Shown: positions 44,939 through 52,224 of the stretch, in pieces | How the letters are laid out: each line of letters begins with the position of its first letter | How positions within the stretch are numbered: position 1 is the stretch's first letter | DNA from: Halothece sp964463655 | GTDB taxonomy: Bacteria > Cyanobacteriota > Cyanobacteriia > Cyanobacteriales > Rubidibacteraceae | Direction: 5' to 3' | Length of the DNA: 64,000 bases | Assembly: GCA_964463655.1 (NCBI GenBank) | Contig: CAYXDG010000003.1 | Coordinates: 23,161-87,160, forward strand | Notes under the pieces: model-generated | Database searches by the model: none | Seen by the model: only the letters and a program-made list of their open reading frames with translations | What the model was told of the DNA's origin: nothing | Made by a program: the position numbers and the translations under genes

Positions 44939-45256
44939 TTAGACTCCTTCCACCACATCCCCTAACAATAAAATTGCAATAATTAGCAATAAACCCGCAA
45001 CGATAATTTCAAGGCGCTTCGGAGAAAGACGTTTTGCAAGCCACTGTCCCAATAATACCCCAATTAAACTGGTCGTAATTAGAGCCAAAGCAGCGCCTAA
45101 GAAAACCACAAACGGCGATCGCGATTCCGCGCTAATTAAAAGTGTTGCTAACTGAGTTTTATCGCCAATTTCTGCCAAAAAAATTGTGATAAATGTTGAA
45201 ACAAAAACCGCCCAAAAGCCTTGTTGATCTCTTCGAGAGGATGGTGTTGGAGTCAC
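44939..45256 (-). CDS. Half-size UPF0016/GDT1 family cation exchanger subunit
   Basis: 105 residues, three helices, one family motif EIGDKTQLAT, and a longer hydrophilic N-terminus (TPTPSSRRDQQ) than its partner at 43960-44244. The start is GTG at 45256; no in-frame ATG precedes the conserved domain. It is predicted to pair with the other half-size protein to make a Mn2+/Ca2+:H+ exchanger. Confidence 0.82.
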   Translation of the reverse strand: MTPTPSSRRDQQGFWAVFVSTFITIFLAEIGDKTQLATLLISAESRSPFVVFLGAALALITTSLIGVLLGQWLAKRLSPKRLEIIVAGLLLIIAILLLGDVVEGV

Positions 45257-45291
45257 TGCTGCTCTACATTTTTTAAGTGTCCTGCTATATT

Positions 45292-45648
45292 CTATCGTGG
45301 TTTGTCCACTGCCTCCAGATAACGAGTCATTTCCTCACTATCTTCTCCATAGAGACTTTCAATCTGCTCACAACAACACGCGATCGCAAACTGATCAAAC
45401 TCTGGGTGTGTCACACCAAACATTCGCTCAAAGTTTTCTGGTGTGACCCGACAAAAATTGGGACGTTGCTCATAAATCCCACAAGTGCGGGTTTCTTGAT
45501 GATAGTGAATACACCAGCCATCTGAGCCAATTAACCCATGATACTGTGCTAATTCGCTTTGAGAAAGATAATCGTCTAATTCGGGTCGTTCCGATGGGTT
45601 AAGATAACAGCAAGCGCCACAGTGCTTCATGCAAGACCAATTTGCCAT
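45292..45648 (-). CDS. YkgJ-family cysteine-cluster protein
   Basis: 118 residues starting MANWSCMKHCGACC. The CxxxCGxCC, CxxH/CGIYEQRPxxCR pattern typical of YkgJ/UPF0153 proteins is present (CGIYEQRPNFCR), and the C-terminus has ACCCEQIESLYG. The Cys cluster probably binds zinc or Fe-S. Function unknown. The frame is open upstream for 137 more codons, but that part is antisense to the divergent membrane-protein gene and has no family similarity, so ATG 45648 is used. It starts one base away from that gene's ATG. Confidence 0.82.
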   Translation of the reverse strand: MANWSCMKHCGACCYLNPSERPELDDYLSQSELAQYHGLIGSDGWCIHYHQETRTCGIYEQRPNFCRVTPENFERMFGVTHPEFDQFAIACCCEQIESLYGEDSEEMTRYLEAVDKPR

Positions 45649-45649
45649 A

Positions 45650-46096
45650 ATGAGATTAATGGGTAGGTTTCCTTGGATATCTTTTATTTTGCTGCTTTTA
45701 GCTTGTGCTGTTTTCGGTTGGATTTTATCAACAGCAACGGAAGCATTGCAAGTGTGGATCATTGCAGGAAGTTTCCTGTTACTGATGGATGCTGGTTTAA
45801 CTGCTCCTTTAACTTTAATTGAAGTGTTTTTTGGGAGTTGGCTAACCTCAGATAAACGAGCATTCCTAACGGTTTTAGTGCTTTCCTTTGGTCTTGTTTT
45901 TGCGCTAACTTGGATTGAAATTTTTGCGAGAGTAACTGTTTTGTTGGCTGCTGGGACTTTATTTCGTCTCGACCTGCAACGAGCAAAATTTAGACGTTGG
46001 CAAGCACTTACAATTCTACTATTAACTTGTTTCTTTGGGTACGCGATCGGGATTTTCACCCATGAGATGCTAACTTCTGATCAATCCATTGCTTAG
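45650..46096 (+). CDS. Membrane protein of unknown function
   Basis: About 148 residues with four hydrophobic segments (WISFILLLLACAVFGWIL; LQVWIIAGSFLLLMDAGLT; FLTVLVLSFGLVFALTWIEI; ALTILLLTCFFGYAIGI). I do not recognise the family. ATG at 45650 leaves only one base between its start and that of the divergent ykgJ-like gene; an internal ATG at 45659 is possible. Its last 41 bp overlap the small convergent gene at 46056-46283. Confidence 0.62.
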   Translation: MRLMGRFPWISFILLLLACAVFGWILSTATEALQVWIIAGSFLLLMDAGLTAPLTLIEVFFGSWLTSDKRAFLTVLVLSFGLVFALTWIEIFARVTVLLAAGTLFRLDLQRAKFRRWQALTILLLTCFFGYAIGIFTHEMLTSDQSIA

Positions 46097-46283
46097 CTTT
46101 CTGTAGTGCTTGATTTTTGGTTCTTTCTGCTGGCGTTGCTATTGCCCAACCATAATCATAGCCGATCCATGCTGCATAAGTAACCCCGTCTTCTTCATCA
46201 TCAATCGTGATTTCAATGTCAAAACCGCGATCACGAAAGGCGAGAATTTTTTTCGGATAATGAGCGTCAATAATAATGGTCAT
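46056..46283 (-). CDS. Small conserved-type soluble protein of unknown function
   Basis: 75 residues from ATG at 46283 (MTIIIDAHYPKKILAF). It is acidic in the middle (ITIDDEEDGVTYAAW) and ends in an amphipathic helix (NQALQKAKQWIDQ). The pattern looks like a folded alpha/beta domain. No family was recognised. The frame opens 11 codons earlier at 46316, without better support. Confidence 0.55.
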   Translation of the reverse strand: MTIIIDAHYPKKILAFRDRGFDIEITIDDEEDGVTYAAWIGYDYGWAIATPAERTKNQALQKAKQWIDQKLASHG

Positions 46284-46348
46284 CTTACTTGTCAGGTGGG
46301 CATCGCCCACCATCAATTACTTTAATTCCCTATGATATAAGGCAAGCA

Positions 46349-46951
46349 TTACTTTGCTTTCGCCAAGTTTTCCGCAGCAAAATCCCAATTGACTACCTGA
46401 TCTAAAAACGCATCAACATAAGTGGGACGCTGATTCTGGTAGTCTAGATAATAGGCGTGTTCCCAAACATCCATCGTTAAGAGGGGAGTTTGTCCTTTAG
46501 TCAGGGGATTATCAGCATTTAGGGTTTTGGTCACTTTCAGCGTACCATTTTCTAAGACCAGCCAAGCCCAACCACTGCCAAATTGACCAGTACCTGCTGC
46601 TTTAAAGGCTTCCTTAAACTTTTCCAAACTGCCAAAGTCAGCATCGATTTTCTGAGCTAACTCCCCAGTGGGAGCGCCCCCGCCATTGGGTTTCATAGAA
46701 TTCCAATAGAAGGTGTGATTCCAGGCTTGAGCGCCTGTGTTGAAAACAGCCGTTTTGCTCTCATCGCCAGCCACAATTCTAATCACATCTTCTATGGGTT
46801 TGCTGTCGAGTTCAGTTCCTTCTACCGCAGCATTATACTTTGTGACATAGCCCGCATGGTGCTTATCATGATGAAATTCCAGGGTAGATTTAGAAATAGC
46901 TGGTTCTAAAGCTGTGTAATCGTAAGGGAGTGGGGGCAGTTCATATCCCAT
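46349..46951 (-). CDS. sodB: Iron superoxide dismutase
   Basis: 200 residues. Metal ligands: His27 (EFHHDKHH), His in AQAWNHTFYW, Asp and His in LLTMDVWEHAYYL. The Fe-type signatures are NSMKPNGGGAPTG and GQFGSGWAWLV. Cytosolic, with no signal peptide. It dismutates superoxide formed by photosynthesis and respiration. The divergent gap to aat contains a conspicuous dyad. Confidence 0.93.
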   Translation of the reverse strand: MGYELPPLPYDYTALEPAISKSTLEFHHDKHHAGYVTKYNAAVEGTELDSKPIEDVIRIVAGDESKTAVFNTGAQAWNHTFYWNSMKPNGGGAPTGELAQKIDADFGSLEKFKEAFKAAGTGQFGSGWAWLVLENGTLKVTKTLNADNPLTKGQTPLLTMDVWEHAYYLDYQNQRPTYVDAFLDQVVNWDFAAENLAKAK

Positions 46952-46992
46952 TTCTGTTCGTCCTCGTTAAGAAAGATTGTGTTCTATAAACA

Positions 46993-47058
46993 ATGATAAA
47001 GTAAATTTTCTATTAACGTAATCCCTATCCCCCCCTAGGGGAAAGCCAACTTTATCAT
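46993..47058. promoter_or_regulatory. Nested dyad between sodB and aat
   Basis: Outer arms ATGATAAAGT (46993-47002) and ACTTTATCAT (47049-47058) are a perfect 10-bp inverted repeat 46 bp apart. Inside lies the 10-bp palindrome CCCCTAGGGG (47032-47041). It lies ~40 bp upstream of sodB. It could be a regulatory site or a small repeat element. Confidence 0.35.
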
Positions 47059-47162
47059 CAAAGGTTTTAGAGATTATGCCCTGATGACAGTTGCCAGCAG
47101 TCATTAACGAACTTTAATAAGGGGGGGAGAACTAAGAATAAAGAACAAAAAAGGATTGAGAG

Positions 47163-47735
47163 ATGCAGGTGGATATTTCAAATATCATTACAGGCTATGC
47201 CAAAGGGCTGTTTTTAATGGGAGATGAAAAGGAAGGATTAGGTTGGTATGCGAGTCGCTCTCATGCTATTATTCCACTCGATCGCCGTTTTCGCTATCCA
47301 AAATCTCTGCAACGAGTGCTGAATCAAAAGTGGTTTGAGACTGCTATTAATCGCGACTTTTTAGCTGTCTGTGAAGGCTGCGCTGATCGCGAAACCACTT
47401 GGATTTCTTCTGATTTAATCTCGATTTATTGGCAATTATATAAAGCAGGATTTGCTTATAGTTTTGAAACTTGGCAAGGAGACCAATTAGCAGGAGGAAT
47501 ATTAGGAATTGTCATTGGGGGAGCATTTATTGGCGAGTCTATGTTTTATCAGATTCCTGAAGGGTCAAAGGTGGCTTTAGTGAAGTTAGTGGAACATTTG
47601 CGCGATCGCAATTTTCTCCTCTTTGATGCTCAAATGCAAAATCCTCATCTCGCTCGTTTTGGTGCTTATGAAGTGAAGGAAAAAGAGTATAAAAAATGGC
47701 TTTCTCTTGCTGTTCAGAAACCTTGTCAGTTTTAG
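47163..47735 (+). CDS. aat: Leucyl/phenylalanyl-tRNA-protein transferase
   Basis: 190 residues, GNAT-like fold. It adds Leu/Phe from aminoacyl-tRNA to proteins with N-terminal Arg/Lys, tagging them for ClpS/ClpAP. Motifs seen: YAKGLFLMGDE (family Y..G.FPM), FAYSFETWQGDQLAGGILGIVIGGAFIGESMF (core GGAFIGESMF), LFDAQMQNPHLARFGA. It is shorter than the ~230-residue E. coli enzyme but typical of cyanobacteria. Confidence 0.9.
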   Translation: MQVDISNIITGYAKGLFLMGDEKEGLGWYASRSHAIIPLDRRFRYPKSLQRVLNQKWFETAINRDFLAVCEGCADRETTWISSDLISIYWQLYKAGFAYSFETWQGDQLAGGILGIVIGGAFIGESMFYQIPEGSKVALVKLVEHLRDRNFLLFDAQMQNPHLARFGAYEVKEKEYKKWLSLAVQKPCQF

Positions 47736-47797
47736 GAAAAGTTTTTACCTCATATCAGCTTGCGTCGCCTTCTTTGAGAATAATTAACATAAGAGGA

Positions 47798-48565
47798 CTA
47801 GCTATTTAGACCCAATAAGATTAATCCTGCAATCACTGCTCCGAAAAAAGTATTAATAATATTAACGACTTCATTGGTTAAGAAATCAAACTTTTCTTGC
47901 AAGGTTGCGCCAATTAAACTTTCTAAATTGGTGGCAATAAACGCTGCAACCATACAGTATAAAATCCCAACATTGGCAACTAAGCCCACAGTCCATCCCA
48001 CAACAGCAATGATAGCAGAAGCCAGAATTCCAGCTAATGTCCCCTCTAAACTCACTGCGCCTTCTGTGCCGGGAGAAACGGGCTTTAAGGTGGTAATTAA
48101 AAAGGTGCGTTTTCCGTAGGCTTTCCCCACTTCACTGGCGACCGTATCAGATAATTTAGTGCTGAAACTTGCCACATAAGCTAATAATAAAATTGGGGTG
48201 GGAATGAGGATCAAAGCGCTGTTTTGATTAACCGCAACGCCCAAAGCGCACATAGTCGCCACTAAAGCCGATCCCCAAACGTTTTCGGGTCCTCGTGCGC
48301 CCGATCGCTTTTCAGCAATGCCAGCCGCTTCTTTTTTCGCAAAGCCAATGCGGGTAACGGCTGATCCCACTAGAAAGTAAAACATAACCACAGTATAGCC
48401 TTGCCAGCCTAAAATTCCCAAAATGAGAACGCCTAAGAGCCAAGCATTGACTAATCCTGAAGGGGTTAATAATTTTTTCGGTGCGATCGCGGCAATTAAT
48501 AATAAGATGGTGTTGAGACCGACTGCGACCAGCCAAGGAACTAAAAAAGAAGGGAGATTGATCAT
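47798..48565 (-). CDS. DUF92/TIGR00297 membrane protein, VTE6-like phytyl-phosphate kinase
   Basis: 255 residues with six to seven helices from ATG 48565 (MINLPSFLVPW). Family motifs: AEKRSGARGPENVWGSALVA, SFSTKLSDTVASEVGK and TEGAVSLEGTLAG. The plant relative VTE6 makes phytyl diphosphate from phytyl phosphate for tocopherol and phylloquinone, so a role in recycling phytol from chlorophyll is inferred. It is divergent from the VOC gene. Confidence 0.85.
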   Translation of the reverse strand: MINLPSFLVPWLVAVGLNTILLLIAAIAPKKLLTPSGLVNAWLLGVLILGILGWQGYTVVMFYFLVGSAVTRIGFAKKEAAGIAEKRSGARGPENVWGSALVATMCALGVAVNQNSALILIPTPILLLAYVASFSTKLSDTVASEVGKAYGKRTFLITTLKPVSPGTEGAVSLEGTLAGILASAIIAVVGWTVGLVANVGILYCMVAAFIATNLESLIGATLQEKFDFLTNEVVNIINTFFGAVIAGLILLGLNS

Positions 48566-48635
48566 TGCCCGTTTTGGAAATAAATTTGCCACAATAGTAG
48601 GCGATCGCGCCTATCGTTAGCAACCCTTAAATGCT

Positions 48636-49061
48636 ATGAATACGCCAATTTTTCACCTTGCCATTCCTGTTAAAGATATCCCCCAGACCAAGGCCTTTTA
48701 TGTGGAAGGATTAGGCTGTGACTTGGGTCGAGAAACTGACCGCGCCCTGATTCTGAACTTTTATGGACATCAATTAGTCGCTCACGTTACCAATGAAGAA
48801 TCAACCCCGCAAAAAGGGATTTATCCCCGTCATTTTGGGATGATTTTCCCAACAGAAGAAGAATGGGAAGCGCTGTGGCGTAGAGCAACCAGCAAACAAC
48901 TTTCATTTTATCAGTCAGCCAAACATCGCTTTTCTGGGGAACTTACTGAACACCGCACCTTCTTCTTAGAAGACCCCTTTCAGAACTTACTAGAGTTCAA
49001 GTATTATCGGTATGCGGAAGCGATTTTTGGTGGACGAGACTACCGTGCTGTCGGGGAATGA
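48636..49061 (+). CDS. VOC-superfamily (glyoxalase/dioxygenase-fold) protein
   Basis: 141 residues. Two beta-alpha-beta-beta-beta modules, with metal-type residues His7 (FHLAIPVKD), His in GIYPRHFGMIF and Glu in PFQNLLEFKYY. The family includes dioxygenases, lyases and antibiotic-binding proteins. The substrate is unknown. The next gene follows 37 bp downstream. Confidence 0.85.
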   Translation: MNTPIFHLAIPVKDIPQTKAFYVEGLGCDLGRETDRALILNFYGHQLVAHVTNEESTPQKGIYPRHFGMIFPTEEEWEALWRRATSKQLSFYQSAKHRFSGELTEHRTFFLEDPFQNLLEFKYYRYAEAIFGGRDYRAVGE

Positions 49062-49098
49062 GATTAAGCCATTTTTCAAATTAATAAGGAGAAAACCT

Positions 49099-50667
49099 GT
49101 GAATCTTCTCACTCGCTCTAGTATTTGCCTTGGACTAACCCTCAGTAGTTGGCTTCCCACTGTTGTTGCTCCTGTAGCAGTGGAGTCCGTACAAGCTCAA
49201 ACTACAGAAACCATTCTTTATGTTGATCCCGATTCTGGCAATGATCGGACGGCGAATGGAGAGCGCGATCGCCCTTTCCAAACTCTAACACAGGCGATCG
49301 CCAACGCGCCTAGTAATGGGGTGATTCAACTAGCCAACGGCACCTATAGCGAGGAAACGGGAGAAACCTTCCCGATTATCGTCAGAAAACCTATTGAAAT
49401 CCGAGGAAATCCCAGAAATCAAGGCTATCGAGTTAAAATCGAAGGCGGTGGACAATTTAATAGTCCCACAGCTGGGGGACAGTTTGTGGGCATTGTTTTG
49501 TTAGAAAATGCTACTCTCACAGGTGTCAATATTACTAATAAGCTCGATCGCGGGGTCGGAGTTTGGATTGAGAATGCGAGTCCAACTCTCTTAAACAATA
49601 CCTTTGAACGTAACGATAACACAGGGGTGGCGGTTAATGGCACAGGCCGACCAACTATTTTAAGTAACTATTTTTACAGTAACTCTGGCAATGGCTTAGT
49701 CATCTATGGACGCACACAACCCACTGTGAAAAATAATGTCTTTGAACGCACAGGCTATGGGATTAGTATCATTGAAAAAGCTAGCCCGCAAATTATTGGC
49801 AATGAAATTAAAAGTAATCGCATTGGCGTGATTGTCCAAGGAGAAGCGCAACCCATCCTCCGAGACAATACAATCATACAATCGACAGAAGACGGATTGG
49901 TGGCGATCTCCAGTTCTCGACCTGATTTGGGAACTGCTGAAGAACCAGGAAGAAACATCTTTCGCAGTAACAGTGGGAAAGATATTAAAAACCTTAGTGC
50001 AGATTATACAATTCCAGCAAGTGGCAACCGTCTGACCAGTGGCACAGAAGGGAGAGTGGATTTGCGCGGTGCGATCGCTGCCTCAATGCCACGTCAACCC
50101 CAATCAGTGAACATTGCTAGCCCTGATCCCTCCAGCCAAGAACAAGTGTGGACAGCGCCCCGTCAAGAAACGGATCAGCCATCGAGCAGACCCCTTCCTC
50201 CCCTGCGCTCCCTTCCCCTAGTCGCACCAGAAGCAACTTCAAATTCTGCGCCAACACTCCCCCCACTAGAACCAGAAGAGACCGCCAACAGAAACTCAGA
50301 ACGCACTAGCTTAGAAGAAATACTGGTTTTAGAACCAAATGTCTCTCCTAAGCGCCCTCCTGTGCGCGGTAACCCCAATTCCTTACCTGTTCCCAGTGGT
50401 AACATTCCCACAGGAAGCCCCTTCCGTTTTGGCGCTTCTCCTGAAGAACGTGCGGTGGCAGTTGGTGGGCAATATCGGGTTGTTGTGGAGATTGTTCAAG
50501 CTAGTGATAAAAGTAAGGTCAAACAAATTGTCCCCGATGCGTTTACCAGTCGTTATCAAGGACGGGCTGTGATGCAAGTGGGGATTTTTCGCAGTCAAGT
50601 CAATGCTGAGGAGATTCGTCAACGGTTGCGACAAGAAGGATTACAAGTGCGGGTGATTCCCCTTTGA
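49099..50667 (+). CDS. Exported DUF1565 beta-helix protein with C-terminal SPOR domain
   Basis: 522 residues from GTG at 49099, supported by AAGGAG at 49086-49092. The frame also opens upstream inside the VOC gene. A signal peptide ends around SVQAQ. DUF1565 region (ILYVDPDSGNDRTANG...FQTLTQAIANA) leads into a NosD-like right-handed parallel beta-helix (~110-310). A Pro/Ser-rich linker follows, then a SPOR domain in the last ~75 residues (YRVVVEIVQASD...AVMQVGIFRSQVNAEEIRQRL; core MQVGIFRSQVNAEE). SPOR modules bind denuded peptidoglycan at division sites, suggesting a periplasmic cell-wall-associated carbohydrate-binding or lyase-like role. Confidence 0.85.
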   Translation: MNLLTRSSICLGLTLSSWLPTVVAPVAVESVQAQTTETILYVDPDSGNDRTANGERDRPFQTLTQAIANAPSNGVIQLANGTYSEETGETFPIIVRKPIEIRGNPRNQGYRVKIEGGGQFNSPTAGGQFVGIVLLENATLTGVNITNKLDRGVGVWIENASPTLLNNTFERNDNTGVAVNGTGRPTILSNYFYSNSGNGLVIYGRTQPTVKNNVFERTGYGISIIEKASPQIIGNEIKSNRIGVIVQGEAQPILRDNTIIQSTEDGLVAISSSRPDLGTAEEPGRNIFRSNSGKDIKNLSADYTIPASGNRLTSGTEGRVDLRGAIAASMPRQPQSVNIASPDPSSQEQVWTAPRQETDQPSSRPLPPLRSLPLVAPEATSNSAPTLPPLEPEETANRNSERTSLEEILVLEPNVSPKRPPVRGNPNSLPVPSGNIPTGSPFRFGASPEERAVAVGGQYRVVVEIVQASDKSKVKQIVPDAFTSRYQGRAVMQVGIFRSQVNAEEIRQRLRQEGLQVRVIPL

Positions 50668-50806
50668 TTGTTTGGAGAATGGGCGATCGCGTTTGATTTC
50701 AAAGGATCACTGCTGAACATCTTGAAAAGGTTGCCCAGCAATATAATTCCAAATAATTAGTTACCATTGATAAATCAGCCTAACAAAACATCAAAAAATA
50801 TTCAAC
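50668..50806. other. Region 5' of the IsrB RNA scaffold (left flank and possible guide source)
   Basis: 139 bp between the SPOR gene and the structured RNA region, AT-rich with no gene. In IscB/IsrB systems the guide lies 5' of the scaffold, so the last ~20 bases here (up to ~50806) are the likeliest guide. The exact element boundary is not determinable from one copy. Confidence 0.35.
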
Positions 50807-51000
50807 AACTCCCGTTAAAACTCTTGGGAGTTTATAAACGGGAGATTGAGTCGCCAACCGACTCCTAAATAGTTGCAATACTGCATTGAGCCTCGACTTG
50901 GTACGGACGTTCGCGTACTTGCCCTAGCGCGTCCCTCTCTAAAACTTGTTGGAAAGTTGCTGTCAGACAGGATCATCTTGGTCGAGGTGCAGGAAGGGAC
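50807..51000 (+). ncRNA. Putative omega RNA (guide-RNA scaffold) of IsrB
   Basis: Paper folding gives these elements. (1) 5' hairpin, CCCGTT/AACGGG (50811-50816 with 50837-50842) around AAACTC/GAGTTT. (2) Hairpin GAGTCG-CCAAC-CGACTC (50848-50864). (3) A long closing helix, CTGCA (50881-50885) with TGCAG (50988-50992) and CCTCGAC (50891-50897) with GTCGAGG (50981-50987). (4) Internal hairpins GTACG/CGTAC (50901-50918), AACTT/AAGTT (50943-50958) and CTGT/ACAG (50960-50970). (5) A pseudoknot of GTCCCT (50931-50936) with AGGGAC (50995-51000), crossing the closing helix. A structured, pseudoknotted RNA just 5' of the ORF is the known arrangement for IscB/IsrB omega RNAs. The guide would lie at its 5' end. 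Confidence 0.65.
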
Positions 51001-51030
51001 TTAATACTTATTCACGAAAGGATTATCTCC

Positions 51031-52173
51031 ATGTATCGTGTTCCAGTTATCTCAAAAAACGGAAAACCTCTTATGCCCACTAAAGCCAGTCGCGCTCGAC
51101 GTTGGTTAAAGGAGGGAAAAGCCGTCATTCACAAAAATGACTTACAGCAGTTCGCTGTCCAGTTGACAGTTGACTCGGAGGAGGAAACTCAACCTATTGC
51201 TGTGGGAATTGACCCTGGGAAATTATATTCAGGGATTGGTGTTCAATCCGCTAAAGCCACACTATTTACGGCTCACTTAGAGCTACCTTTTCAACGGGTG
51301 AAAGACCGTATGGAAACGAGAGCCATGATGCGACGTAATAGAAGAGGAAGACGGATTAACCGTAAACTACCTTTTAACCAACGTTCTCATCGTCAAAAAA
51401 GGTTTGATAACCGAAGAGATCATAAGCTACCACCTAGTATTAAAGCAAATCGGCAATTAGAATATCGGGTCGTTAAGGAGTTATCCCAGATTTTTCCTGT
51501 CTCCGCTATTATCTACGAGATTGTTAAAGCGAAAGGTGACAAAGGCTTTTCTCCTGTTATGGTTGGTCAAAAAGTTATGACTGAACAGTGGCTACCTGAG
51601 ATTGCTCCTGTAACCACAAAATTCGGTTGGGAGACATCAGCAAGACGAGATTTTCTACGACTAGAAAAAGATCGAGAAAAATCTAATCAAAATCCTGCAA
51701 CTCATGCCATAGATGGAGTAGCTTTAGCGTCTTATCACTTTTTGATTTGGCATCGGGTAAAAGGTTATATCAGTTGTAATACAGGAGAAGTAAAGATTAC
51801 AAACGCACCTTTTTCAATAATTAAAAGACCACCAATTAGTCGTCGTCAACTACACTTGATGATTTCAGCTAAAGGAGGATTAAGACGGAAGTACGGAGGA
51901 GCGGTAACTCGGCATGGTTTCCGAAAAGGAGATTATGTAGAAACTGAACGAAAAGGAATCAAATATCGAGGTTGGGTCAGTGGAGACACGAAAACACAGG
52001 TATCGGTGTCTGATTTTGACTGGAAACGACTTGGACAATTTTCCGTTAAAAAGACACAACTCTTAAAACGTTCAACAAACTTAATTGTAAACACATTAAA
52101 TGGAGGACGTGCTTTCCTAAGGGGCTGTGTGCGGAACTTGGTTCCGCACCTTGAAAGCCCCGTCTCCCCCTAA
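51031..52173 (+). CDS. isrB: IsrB-type RRXRR protein: RNA-guided RuvC nickase without HNH domain
   Basis: 380 residues. PLMP domain (P13-P16, KPLMPTKASRARRWLKEG), RuvC-I Asp61 (AVGIDPGKLYSG), Arg-rich bridge helix RRNRRGRR (101-108), RuvC-II Glu163 (IIYEIVKAKG), RuvC-III His225/Asp228 (NPATHAIDGVA) and a C-terminal target-adjacent-motif/RNA-binding region. RuvC-II to RuvC-III is only ~60 residues with no Cys/His HNH core, which separates IsrB from IscB. IsrB proteins use an upstream omega RNA to nick the non-target strand. ATG 51031 has AAAGGA at its ribosome-binding site. The last ~17 codons run through the right-end hairpin. HNH absence by deletion from an IscB is the alternative. Confidence 0.88.
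   Translation: MYRVPVISKNGKPLMPTKASRARRWLKEGKAVIHKNDLQQFAVQLTVDSEEETQPIAVGIDPGKLYSGIGVQSAKATLFTAHLELPFQRVKDRMETRAMMRRNRRGRRINRKLPFNQRSHRQKRFDNRRDHKLPPSIKANRQLEYRVVKELSQIFPVSAIIYEIVKAKGDKGFSPVMVGQKVMTEQWLPEIAPVTTKFGWETSARRDFLRLEKDREKSNQNPATHAIDGVALASYHFLIWHRVKGYISCNTGEVKITNAPFSIIKRPPISRRQLHLMISAKGGLRRKYGGAVTRHGFRKGDYVETERKGIKYRGWVSGDTKTQVSVSDFDWKRLGQFSVKKTQLLKRSTNLIVNTLNGGRAFLRGCVRNLVPHLESPVSP
52121..52161 (+). repeat. Right-end hairpin of the IsrB element
   Basis: GTGCGGAAC (52129-52137) pairs perfectly with GTTCCGCAC (52141-52149) over a 3-nt loop. An outer stem GGGGCT/AGCCCC (52121-52126, 52156-52161) extends it to 15 bp. It lies inside the last codons of isrB. It is either the structured end recognised by an IS200/IS605 transposase or a transcript-end hairpin. 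Confidence 0.6.
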
Positions 52174-52194
52174 CCCTAACGGGTATAGAGGGAG
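52164..52194 (+). repeat. Second terminal hairpin after isrB
   Basis: CTCCC (52164-52168) pairs with GGGAG (52190-52194), enclosing ACCC-TAAC-GGGT (52173-52184). It straddles the isrB stop codon. It may mark the right boundary of the element. Confidence 0.4.
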
Positions 52195-52224
52195 TCTCCA
52201 GCACGAAGAAAAGATGAATAACCA

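Larger units (their letters stand above)
50807..52194 (+). mobile_element. IsrB (IS200/IS605-like, transposase-less) element
   Basis: A unit consisting of a left-end hairpin (50807-50842), structured noncoding RNA region (to ~51000), isrB (51031-52173) and two right-end hairpins (52121-52161, 52164-52194). No Y1 transposase is encoded, so it is either mobilised in trans or stranded. Boundaries are set by the hairpins and are approximate. The next gene begins 30 bp after the last hairpin. Confidence 0.6.

Noticed and set aside
45649..46059. N-terminal extension of the ykgJ-like frame
   Set aside because: The extra 137 codons are antisense to a membrane-protein gene with clear hydrophobic periodicity, and the Cys-cluster domain begins right at ATG 45648.
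51031..52173. Interpretation as an IS605 TnpB or an IscB with HNH
   Set aside because: The PLMP and RRxRR motifs exclude TnpB. The 60-residue RuvC-II to RuvC-III interval has no HNH Cys/His core, leaving IsrB.
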